The position numbers and the translations under genes are program-made. This document shows, in pieces, positions 54,212-63,535 of a DNA stretch of 64,000 nucleotides; positions within the stretch are counted from its first letter, which is position 1; each line of letters starts with the position of its first letter. Source of the DNA: Gracilaria domingensis (taxonomy: Eukaryota; Rhodophyta; Florideophyceae; Gracilariales; Gracilariaceae). The notes under the pieces were generated by a model that did no database searches, had not been told where the DNA came from, and saw only the letters and a list, made by a program, of their open reading frames with translations. The DNA is taken from assembly GCA_022539475.1 (NCBI GenBank), contig VCMS01000159.1, positions 62,001-126,000 on the forward strand. Direction: 5' to 3'.

Positions 54212-54960
54212 GGCTATCCACGGCCTTCTGGCTCGCTCCTTCACTCGCTCCTTCACTCGCTCTCACTCGCTCGCACTCGCTCTCATACGCTATCTGTCTT
54301 TCCCGCTTTTTCGGTTTATCTCTAACTTTTGCTTTTTGGCATTCTTCTTCTTCCACTTGCTCTCCCAATCATTCGTTTCTTGGTTCTCTAGCTCTTCCCT
54401 CTTTTCCTTCCGCCTCTGTCTCTCACTCTATCTCCCACTCCATATCTCCTTTTATCTGGCTCTCGTTTTACTGGTTCGGTTTCGAGTGTCTGACACATTG
54501 GAATCGCTTCCTTCGTTCTGACCCTCTGACTTTCGCTCTCAATGGCTGCATTGTTCATTAGTTCGCTCCTGCCTCCCTGCTCTCTGATCCTGATTGTCAG
54601 GATCTCCTCTTCTTTGGCTCTATCTACAACTATATGGCTCTGTTGTTCTCGCTCGCTATCCGGGTCCCGTGTTCTGGCTCATTCGAACTCTCTTGAGAAG
54701 GTCTCTGCGATTTCTCTCTCACCCTACATTCTCATATTTGCTCTCTCTTACTCTATCATTATGTCTTTCACCCTCTGACTCTCTCGGCGCTTAGGCACTC
54801 TAACATCCCAACCCGCTTGCCCCTTTCATCCTTCCCTGGCTTTCTCACTCTATGTTTCCCTTTTTGGCTTCTTAAATTTCTCGTTCTTTCACCTTGGCTT
54901 TCCAGGTCTTTCAACTTGGACTATTTCCGTCTCTTTCTCTCTCTCTCTCTTACTCTCAGC

Positions 54961-55807
54961 TTTCTTGGAATCACTTCGGTCTTTGAAACTCATCAATTTG
55001 GAAGACTGTCAGCATTTCGCTCTCATCCTTGTCATCAACCTGGAATTTTGGACTTTCAGTCGAAACTCCGATATTCCAGATTAATGACGAGGGTAGGAGC
55101 GCGATGTTGACTGTTTCAACGTCATCATCGTTAGAAGAAGAATGGCTTTAACCTGGATATGTTTTCAACTAGACAACTTTTGATCTCGATCTTTACCAAC
55201 TTGGAATCTATCAAAACTGAACCTCGATCAACTTAGAATCTAAGCTTCTGCATCTTAGCAACCGTTCGTAGCCCAGCACTGTTGCATAATCCTTTTGTCG
55301 TTTGACGAGAGCGAGTCGAAACACGCGTTCTCATACTATGCGAAAGAGCGTTACGAATCGTAACTTACGATTATTAGCCCTCTGCCTTGCTCTGCCTCTA
55401 TCTTTTCCTTGAAATTTACGACACAGCTCAGCCGCACTTCATCTATCACTCCAACAAACTTCCTCTTTCATTCGACAACATTCGACTACAACACAGCCCC
55501 GCTCATTTCAGGTCCTCTGAACAACTAATCTGTTGATCCGCCACTCTTGCCTTTCTTTGCAGGGCCGCGTTCTTTTCGTTGACTAACAATACTACACCTT
55601 TGATGTTCATTACCTGTACTCCACGAACACCGGCTTGTTGCAAGAGACCCTCAGAGGCTTGCAGCCACGGCTTCGGTGCCCAGTTTTGCATTCTCCACGA
55701 AATCCTTATTCAAGTTGTTTTGGGTAGCGTGCCATAGCAAATGTCGTGCAATTGGAAACCGCCAGCACAAACACCTTTCAACACGTTGCTGTAAGTAAGA
55801 AATGTTA
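54961..55807. other. Spacer without recognised gene
   Basis: Average-composition DNA after the CT tract. Open frames on the minus strand at 55503-55807 have no recognisable motif; they may be the ragged continuation of the WD40 relic. Confidence 0.45.
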
Positions 55808-56640
55808 TCACCGCACGATTCTGCAAGATCTAAAATGTTGCGTGAAGTACACGTCATCGCTGCCGATGCTACGCATCGCGTGTTCGGAGGTGTCCAGCAC
55901 AATCGCAGAACCGCCTTCATGCGAGTCGCACACCTCTTGATGCGATGATGCCCACTGTTGGCCATCGTCCGACCACGTGAGCTTGACGCCGTCGATAGTG
56001 CGCTTCCACGCATCATCATTTGACGTGAGAAGACATTCACAGTCGCTGACGTTAAAACCCACAGCAGTTGCGTTTCATCTACTGACACAACGCGATCGCC
56101 GTCCGCGCTCACGATGACGCACCGCGCCTTGCCTGTGTGGCCTTCGAGCGGCTGCCCCAGGGTGTCGCGGCTCTGGGCGTCCCACACACCTACGGTGTTG
56201 TCGTACGAGCCTGACACTTTACGCGTGCCACTCGCATTCACCACTACGCACCGCACCGAGCTGATGTGACCTTGAAGTAGCTTCCCGATGATGATGAGAC
56301 TATCGGCGTCCCATACAAGCACAGCACCGCAGTCTGACGGCGCTAATGCTTCGAATGTCCTACAAGCGCACTGTCTAGTCAAACGAACTTTCCAACAGTG
56401 CCATCGGCGTTCAAGGCGACGCACCGTACCCAATCCTTGTAATCTTTAAGATGCTTTACGTTCCGCTATGGGTGTCCCACAAGCGCATATTATTTTCTTC
56501 TGGACCTGCAAGAATTCGAAAGCCATCCGTGCTGATTGATACGCACTGCGCTGAACGTGTGTACCCTTGGAGGGTAATTTCTCCGCATCGGTTGTACACC
56601 ATTAATGACATCGTCCGCAGAACTTAGTTGTAAACGTAGG
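55808..56640 (-). pseudogene. Broken WD40-repeat gene (HET-E/STAND style)
   Basis: The minus strand shows successive WD40 repeats in different frames: LQGYTRSAQCVSISTDGFRI and NNMRLWDTHSG; AVLVWDADSLIIIGKLLQGH; ISSVRCVVVNASGTRKVSGS and DNTVGVWDAQSRDTLGQPLE; GHTGKARCVIVSADGDRVVS; then WSDDGQQWASSHQEVCDSHE and AIVLDTSEHAMRSIGSDDVY. The wording (GHT..V.CV..S.DG.RVVSGS.D.TV.VWD) is that of the highly regular WD40 arrays in HET-E and other STAND/NLR-like proteins. At least four frame changes or stops are needed to follow it, so it is a relic. No NACHT/NB-ARC domain is visible nearby, so its original partner domain is unknown. Confidence 0.75.
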
Positions 56641-57384
56641 CCACTCTCTCTTCACAAGCATAGTTTTCCAGTTCGCCTTCGAAAGGGGTTTAGAACTTCT
56701 TCATGATTGTTTCGAGAGCGGATCAGCTTGGAAAACGTAGGTTTTAAGCCCCTGCGAAACGTTTTGGTTTCTGCAAGCGTATCCAAGTCCCATGTAAAAG
56801 CAAACGCGAGGCGGAAAACTGAGTCTGTCATCACTATATAATGTGGAAGCACAAGAAGGGCAAGGTCAAGAGAGACAGCAGGAAGGAGAGTTACGACGAC
56901 TTGGAAGGCACAACGGGGGTGTGGCAAACAACAGCAGTTTGCTGAGAACTCTCGGCTTGACTCACCTTCCAGAGCTTGGGACCCCAAGCATGACCGTTGA
57001 GACCAAGCTGTGTGACTCTACGGGACTGATCTCGCTCCTGACCTCGGTTGTCACCCAGGAGCGGAGTTCCCATGCTCAACTGCTCCGCAAAAGTGCAACC
57101 TACGCAGTTCCCGTCCCACGTGGTTGCACCACACGTTCACGAGCTTCACGCAAATGCTAGCCGCAGAAAACGTAGAGTCCAGCAAGGTCTGTACAGATGA
57201 TGAATTTCCAGAACATGGCTGCCCGATATCCATGTCATCACATACGTCTTTGCAAATGCGTCCCGCTCCCATTGGCTCCAATAAATCATCATGCAATTCG
57301 TCCACTCTCTTCCTGCTTCTTTTACTACAAGTTTTCTGCGCTCATTCTTCTGCAGTCTTCTTTTATAAGCTACGTTAACCACAT
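56641..57384. other. Spacer without recognised gene
   Basis: Several open frames under 110 codons on both strands without motifs. Nothing supported. Confidence 0.45.
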
Positions 57385-57549
57385 CCCAAAAAGACCGTCA
57401 ATGATTTTTATTGGGGTTCTATGGCAGTCTCGCTTTCTACATCTTCATCATTATCGCATTATCGAACTCGTGTTGTTGTGGGGTAGGTTCGGCAAATGGT
57501 TTTAAATAACTTCTTTTTATCATTAAGCAACAATATACTATCCCGCGTT

Positions 57550-58092
57550 CTAAACTGGGGATACCCAAATCCCATCTAACTCTAGAGGCCTCTTCACCTC
57601 CGCATAAACCCGTTCGCAGTCTTCGGGACTCGCGAACGATACCTCAGCTGAAGGAACGTCGCTAGCTTCGCGGCGCCCCATCATCGACATGCTGACCACA
57701 GGGGCTGGTGGCATTACCTTCACCATGTCCAAAATCTCGGACCGTGAGAACCTGTGGCTGGGAATGCGTTGAAGCCGTAGCTTCTCAAACCCCTTCGTGA
57801 CACCACCGCTTACCCCGAGTTCGCCTTGCGACTTTCTCCGCGGCGAGCCCCGTGGGGAAGGGCTTCGCCTGTGGAGTGGTTTCGCTGCCACCCTCAAGTT
57901 CACGCTGGCCGGTAGTGGGGACATGGTGGAAACATCCTGCGAAGAATGATTCCTTTTAAGCCAATCGGCGTATCTTATGCCGGTATAGCCCATGCTACCG
58001 GCCAGCGCAAAGATGATCTGCAGGGACATCAATATATCGGGCATGAATACGTCCCCGCATTTGTCAACGAAAATAAAATCTCCCGGGTTCAT
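57550..58092 (-). CDS. Unknown 180-residue protein, copy B
   Basis: 180 residues beginning MNPGDFIFVDKCGDVFMPD. The frame is open upstream of this ATG, but the shared start in all three copies fixes it. It differs from copy A at about nine positions and from copy C at five (four of the nine/five near the ends). Layout as in copy A: an N-terminal hydrophobic stretch, a basic Ser/Pro-rich middle (HRRSPSPRGSPRRKSQGELG), and a C-terminal RRM-like half ending ELDGIWVSPV. Conservation of length and of the final 60 residues across copies argues for function. Confidence 0.7.
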   Translation of the reverse strand: MNPGDFIFVDKCGDVFMPDILMSLQIIFALAGSMGYTGIRYADWLKRNHSSQDVSTMSPLPASVNLRVAAKPLHRRSPSPRGSPRRKSQGELGVSGGVTKGFEKLRLQRIPSHRFSRSEILDMVKVMPPAPVVSMSMMGRREASDVPSAEVSFASPEDCERVYAEVKRPLELDGIWVSPV

Positions 58093-59164
58093 TTTGTCAA
58101 TGACTGGCGTTCGGATTGGGTATCGAGGCTGAAAAGGCGGTAGGAGGTCGCGCTGGTGACGTTGAAAGAGTTCGGGGGTGAAGATGATGTAAGGCGCGAG
58201 AAGGGCCAGATGAAGCGGATGAGCAAGGCAAGACAATACCAGTTCTGAAGCCTGCGGGATAGTTATTTGTCAGTGCGGATGATGAGGAAGAAGGAAGCGA
58301 CAATGAGCGAAGAAGCCGGAACTGGTCGGCTTAAGTAGTGCTGAGTTTTGAGTTGGAGAGGACTGACAATCACCCCGCCGAGGGTCTACCATTGTTTCTC
58401 CGGCAAAGATTGTCAGTCATCTCCAATTCGAAGCGGAAGCGAACGAATTGCAGCGTCAGAGTGTGACCACGGAACGGTATGACGAAAATCTAGATTCGAA
58501 CGTATTCCAACTTCCAGTCGGTATTCGAGACATAGAGCGTGCGAAGGAACTGACATGCAAAAATAAAGAGTATGATTCGAGCAGTGGCTTAGCAGCAGCA
58601 GTCTTCGACACTAGTAAAAGAGATGAGAAACGAAGTTGAAAGTGAATATGAGGGATTGAATAAGATAGCGGAGAGCATGAACATTGTTATGGCGAGGTAC
58701 TTTTTGCTCGTTTGCCTGCGATACTGCAGTATCATTGTCAGTAAATTCGAGTGTGCGTGGGAAGGCTGACGATTGGTTAAGCTTCGGTGACGACTTTGCT
58801 GCTCTTAATTGCATTCTGTTGCTCTGCTCGGTCATGAGCGCGAGAATGGGATGTGACACGTCCAGGAACAGAGCTCGTAGTTCTTACCGCATACAGAACG
58901 GGATGAATTGAGAATGACAATTTGAAATCTTACGACGTGGTTAGGAGACAGCCAGGAGATGGACTGAGATCAAGATTGCGCCGGTTTTGCAAGCTCAAGA
59001 GCTCGTGGCATACATCCCTCGGAATCTGTCTCAGGTTGGGTTGAGGTTTGCGCGGCAACTGTCTATGTTTAGCACGTGTTTACCACAAGACAGCGTCTTG
59101 AAGACACGTCTCTGGATCAAAATGTGATTCCACATACAAAGGTAATATCGTTACCACCGCGCTG

Positions 59165-59194
59165 CCGTTGACGGAAGGCGCCTTCCGTCAACGG
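59165..59194. repeat. Perfect 30-nt palindrome
   Basis: CCGTTGACGGAAGGC and its exact complement with no spacer. Copy C has a looped form of the same palindrome (about 60852-60902) and copy A a rearranged form (33965-34012), so it is an integral part of the repeat. Confidence 0.9.
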
Positions 59195-59212
59195 TGACGT
59201 GTCGTCAATGAC

Positions 59213-59275
59213 GAAAGCGAGACAGCTTGTGGTGCACCCAGGGGCTCTCGGTACACCACAAGCAGTCTCGCTTTC
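59213..59275. repeat. Long hairpin at the junction of repeat copies B and C
   Basis: Arms 59213-59234 and 59254-59275 are 22 nt long with a single mismatch; the loop contains GCTCTCGGTACA, part of the SINE-like tail. The right arm is the natural edge of copy C; the left arm is its inverted echo. Confidence 0.8.
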
Positions 59276-61065
59276 TACATCTTCATCATTGTCGCATTAT
59301 CGAATTCGTGTTCTTGTAGGGTAGGCTCGTCAAATGGTTTTCAATAAGTCCTCTTTATCTTACAACTAACTAAAAACTACCACCCCGCATTCTAAACTGG
59401 GGACACCCAAATCCCATCCAGCTCTAACGGCCTCTTCACCTCCGCATAAACCCTCTCGCAATCTTCAGGACTCGCGAACGAAACCTCGGCTGAAGGAACG
59501 TCGCTAGCTTCGCGGCGCCCCATCATCGACATGCTGACCACAGGGGCTGGTGGCATTACCTTCACCATGTCCAAAATCTTGGACCGTGAGAACCTGTGGT
59601 TGGGAATGCGTTGAAGCCGTAGCTTCTCAAACCCCTTCGTGACACCACCGCTTACCCCGAGTTCGCCTTGCGACTTTCTCCGCGGCGAGCCCCGTGGGGA
59701 AGGGCTTCGCCTGTGGAGTGGTTTCGCTGCCACCCTCAAGTTCACGCTGGCCGGTAGTGGGGACATGGTGGAAACATCTTGCGAAGAATGATTCCTTTTA
59801 AGCCAATCGGCGTATCTTATGCCGGTATAGCCCATGCTACCGGCCAGCGCAAAGATGATCTGCAGGGACATCAATATATCGGGCATGAATACGTCCCCGC
59901 ATTTGTCAACGAAAACGAAGTCTTCTGGAGTCATTTCGTTAGTCCTTGGTTCGCGGTTTCGTTGTAGGGGTTCCGTTAGCGAAGCGTCTTAGGTGAGAAG
60001 GTGATTGGGGGGTTGAAGCGATGAAGCGTGGCGAGTTTGTCGTGGGGTGAGCGGGGTAAAACGGATGAGCGGAGTTGGATGAAGCCAGTTTTGAAGCGTT
60101 AGGGTCGTTCTTAGCAATGCGGGTGGTGGGGAAGAGAAAGCGATTAAGAGCGAAGAAGCTGCAACTGGTGGGCTTAAGTAGTGCTGATTCTCGAGTTCAA
60201 GAGGACTGACAATCTCCCCGGAGAGCAACGAACATTGTTTCATCCGCATGGATTTTCAGCCATTTCCAATTCAAAGCGAATCTGAACGAGTTGTAAAGCG
60301 GGAGTGTTACCACGGACCCGTGTGACTGCATTGTAGATTTGTAGATTCGAACTTGATCAAAAGTTTCTGTAGGTATTGAAGAGAATGTAAAGCAAAATGT
60401 GATTACGGCGTACCCTTTGCTTGTTTGCTTGCGGTATCTCACTATCATTGTCAGTTAATTCGAGTGTTCATCGGAAGGCTGACGATTGGAGTAGCTTCCG
60501 TGACGACTTTACTGATCTTAATTGCGTTCTGATGCGTCGGTGGATCATGAGAGCCAGGACATGGGACGTGACACGTCCAGGAAGCGAGCTCGCAGTTGTT
60601 GGTGCGAACAGAACGACACGAATTGAGAAGAACAATTTGAAAACCTTCGACGTGGTTAGGAGACGGTCAGAAGATGGAGAGGGTTCTGGGAATGCGCCGG
60701 TGTTGCGAGCTCAAGAGCTACAGTACCTTCGTAGTGGCGATGTGGCTCAGGTTGGGTTGAGGTTAGCGGAAAGCTGTCTATGTTTAGCACATGTTTACAC
60801 CGCACGACACGTCGTGGGATCAAAATGTGATTCCACGTAATATTTTTGAGACAGCGCTGCCGTTGACGGAAGGCGCAAAAGGCTGCGCCTTTCGTCAGCG
60901 GCGACGTGTCGTCATGCGCCAACGTAAAGTTACAGCGTAAAGCAATAATTGCAAAATTATTTTGCGTTTAATTGCACGTGACCCCGACTTTAAACCCGGT
61001 TTCAAACCCCGCGATAAACTTTTCGCTGCCAGCATGACTATCGCTGCAAGGAAGCCTTTTGTCTG
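59262..61065 (-). repeat. 2-kb gene-bearing repeat, copy C
   Basis: Tandem to copy B and in the same orientation. It keeps the tail, the gene, the GGCTTAAGTAGTGC element (60171-60184), GGGATCAAAATGTGATTCC (60819-60837), the palindrome zone and the GC-rich end with GTTTCAAACCCCG (near 61000), which aligns with the far end of copy A (33790-33850). The leader between ATG and the conserved element is strongly diverged from copies A and B. Confidence 0.78.
59392..59934 (-). CDS. Unknown 180-residue protein, copy C
   Basis: 180 residues beginning MTPEDFVFVDKCGDVFMPD; five differences from copy B (three in the first seven residues). The coding part is about 97 percent identical to copy B although the leader directly upstream is hardly alignable, which suggests protein-level constraint or gene conversion confined to the coding region. 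Otherwise as described for copies A and B. Confidence 0.7.
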   Translation of the reverse strand: MTPEDFVFVDKCGDVFMPDILMSLQIIFALAGSMGYTGIRYADWLKRNHSSQDVSTMSPLPASVNLRVAAKPLHRRSPSPRGSPRRKSQGELGVSGGVTKGFEKLRLQRIPNHRFSRSKILDMVKVMPPAPVVSMSMMGRREASDVPSAEVSFASPEDCERVYAEVKRPLELDGIWVSPV

Positions 61066-61439
61066 ACCGGGGGGTGCTGATGACCAAGCCTCTCAAGGGC
61101 TTGTTCCAAGACTTCTAAACGAAGCTGATATCAATTTCACGGTTTCGAGAGGCAGCTCCCAAGAATTATCCTGATAGATGGAACGTTCACAAGCGCCGAA
61201 AACTGGTGACGATGGGGATGCCAGTACTATCGTAGCCACAACAGCGACAATTCGGCTTCTGCTTGTCAGTAAAGCCGAGGCCTTTAACCTTCCTTCGCAT
61301 ATAGTCGGCGCAGTAAAGTTCAGAGTTAACCTCAGTGGGTTCGGTGGCACCGCGTGACATGCAGTGCACAAATCTTGCTTTGCATGTGGGTTGTAAAACA
61401 GAAGCTGACATATTTCAACTCCAAGGCGTTCCAGAATGC

Positions 61440-62020
61440 TGTCCCCGATGATTCGGAGAAACGCCCCTCTGGTGGCACGCATACTAGAACTGTCAGAGTT
61501 AGAAGCATCATAGTTGTTTTCGATGCTCCACATAGTGACGACCGTATGTCGTGCATGTTTGACATTTCCGAGAGATATGGCACCGATCCATGCACGTCCA
61601 CGTAGTCCCCATTTATGGAAGAAGTCGGTGTGATCTTTGAAAATGGTCGGATCACGGCATTGGTGTGTGCCAAAGCGGTAGAAATAGGAGTAAGCAATAG
61701 AGGTGTCCCTTTGGAAGACACAGCGCACTCATAGCGGCGAACTAAAGTCAAAAGGTCACGCATTCGCTTCTGTTTAGCCACAAATTCGGGACTCATAATA
61801 AACGCGCTGACGGGGGGCAGTTTCCATGGCATACTCCATGACGTGAAGGCATTCATCACCGAGACGAAAGGACTCGTTGTCGATAAAAACTGATATGTCA
61901 TGGTTTCGAGGACTTTATATAATGGTCGGGCAAGAGTTTCCTTGTCCTCGCCGGCATGGCTCAGAAATACCCGAAGCTGTGGTGTTCGGAGAGAAAATTG
62001 CTTGGCGTCATGGGAGAAAG
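61440..62020 (-). pseudogene. Broken TIR-domain gene (relic 1)
   Basis: The minus strand begins the domain with LRVFLSHAGEDKETLARPLY, the TIR first strand and BB-loop side. It continues in another frame with DNESFRLGDECLHVMEYAME, then in a further frame with SAFIMSPEFVAKQKRMRDLL and finally FYRFGTHQCRDPTIFKDHTD. These match the order of a TIR domain (strand A, the SLRLGD-like loop, the SPEFVAKxWPMREL helix, strand E IPIFY). Several frame breaks make it a relic. TIR domains act in innate-immune signalling and some cleave NAD; the Glu of that site cannot be judged here. Sequence further left (61093-61440) may be the original downstream part but is not recognisable. Confidence 0.72.
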
Positions 62021-62180
62021 ATGAGCTGCTAGCTCCTACTAGCCAACTAACACAGGACTCAGTGCATAGTATCGTTCCAGGAGATGGATGTCCAGCAAAA
62101 CATCCGTTACATGGCCAAAGCTAACAGCATCTCTCTCCCTCATATCACAAGTCGCGCATTCTTCGCAGACACCACGGTGT

Positions 62181-62237
62181 CGAATCTTTCTCAGCCATGC
62201 CGGTGAAGACAAGGAAACTATCGCTCGCCCATTGTAA
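62181..62237 (+). pseudogene. TIR-domain N-terminal fragment (relic 2)
   Basis: The plus strand reads RIFLSHAGEDKETIARPL then a stop, nearly identical to the opening of relic 1 but on the opposite strand and head to head with it, 160 bp away. The similarity ends right after the stop. Confidence 0.7.
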
Positions 62238-63284
62238 AACCGACTTCGCTTGCGTGGCTTATCCGTTTCGAAATATCGGCTTGCTCAGTTCCACGCTGTC
62301 GCTGGGCGTCCAGAAAATAGAGCGGCGTTCTAAGGTCTTTGAAACAGCAATCAGGCGCATCACGTCCCGCACTAGGCAACGTGAGAAGCAAAGCATGATG
62401 AGCCAGCCGCAAAATTGAGCACACAGCCGTCGTGCCCGGCAAGGCAGCACCCGGAATAGAAAAATGCGCGCATTGTGACGCTCAAGAATTCTCTCATGAT
62501 GAAAGCGTATTGCGCGCGGTTTGGTGTCTTTCCATGCTTCTCCTCGCTGATTACCCTTGCTAAACTCTTTCACGGCCAGGCCTCGAGAAGGCCTTTGTTA
62601 GAATCGCACAACACGGCGCGACCGAAATTCTCCCGTGAAGTACCGACGGTACGCATCACCACCGAGGAAGTTGGCCAACGAGCTCACAACGGCCAAGCAC
62701 AATCTCGGAGCCGTCGTCAGATTCGTCGGGCATCTCTAGCCGTGACCGTGATGCCCATCATGAGTGCTCAAACCGCGAATGCTCAAGCGTTTCGGTGTAA
62801 CACAGCCACGCAACGATGTAGCGAGGAAAGCTGAGCGAAAGCGGGTCCGAGATTGATAGAGTGCATGTGAGCAACGGGGATCTATGCTGCGGTGCAGTTG
62901 TTGTGGAGATGATATCGTGGTACAAAGCTGTTGTCTTCCAAATAAAACAGTTCCATTTCAACCCTTGTTTCCAACCCACTCAATGAAAGTGTGTGAAAAC
63001 GGTGGGGCAGGAGAGCAACTGCTGTTGGATTTCGTGTTGAATGATTGGTTAGAAAGGAACTCGGCAGAACATGGCGATCTGATGCAAGCCTGGCTCTCCT
63101 AAGGTAAACATACATGTTCCATATTCGAAGCTGACGCTCAGTTCAAGAACTGCTGACTATCGGCGATGGTCCCATCACGCCACTGATGGGCAGAAAAGCG
63201 GTAAAAAGACGGGAATTAGAAACGGTAAATTCTCATTAGCTGCCAGGGCGCGGTCGTAAGTTACGACTCGTAACGAGTGAAGCC
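62238..63284. other. Spacer without recognised gene
   Basis: Short open frames on both strands without recognisable motifs. Confidence 0.45.
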
Positions 63285-63535
63285 TAGAACCTCACGAATT
63301 GACCACTGCTTTGCCACAAACTCGGAACAGATGCCGACGGGGATGGTGTTCATGGAATGCGTCTTGACCTGAAGGCAACCGTCGCCAAAACGGAAGGAGT
63401 CGTTGTCGAGAAGAAGCTGAAATGCTATGCCTGCTAAAGCGCTTCCACAACGGACAGGCTATAGCTTTCTTGTGCTCATTAGCATGGCTGATGAAGATCC
63501 GAAACGACAGGTTCTGGGTAGACACAGAAACTGAT
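63285..63535 (-). pseudogene. TIR-domain fragment (relic 3)
   Basis: The minus strand opens LSFRIFISHANEHKKAIACP (TIR strand A) and, in another frame, continues LLDNDSFRFGDGCLQVKTHS and EFVAKQWSIREVL, which match relic 1 and the TIR family at the same positions. At least one frame change, and truncated after the REVL helix. Confidence 0.68.

Larger units (their letters stand above)
49380..54960 (+). repeat. 5.6-kb pyrimidine-rich tract (degenerate CT minisatellite)
   Basis: The plus strand is overwhelmingly C and T for about 5.6 kb. Recurrent degenerate words include TCTCTGGCTCTT, CTTTCTCTCT and TCGCTCTC, so it looks like a decayed tandem array rather than random sequence. The cleanest runs are near 50250-50460 (CCCTCTTTCC units) and 54180-54300 (TCTCTCTTTC and CACTCGCTC units). 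Long open frames occur in several plus-strand frames because stop codons are rare in CT-rich DNA, and they encode only Ser/Leu/Phe/Pro. I regard none as a gene. Two short tRNA-like elements are embedded. Confidence 0.92.
57385..59200 (-). repeat. 2-kb gene-bearing repeat, copy B
   Basis: The same unit as copy A in reverse orientation: tail (from about 57390, TTTTTATTGGGGTTC), gene, leader, the GGCTTAAGTAGTGC element (58328-58341), an inverted repeat around 58363-58420, GGATCAAAATGTGATTCC (59117-59134) and a perfect palindrome at 59165-59194. It is cut short after the palindrome, where copy C begins. Confidence 0.8.

Noticed and set aside
49416-54521. Many long plus-strand open frames (up to about 280 codons) of Leu/Ser/Phe-rich protein
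   Set aside because: They overlap in several frames at once and follow from the rarity of stop codons in CT-rich DNA; composition is that of the tract, with no domain.
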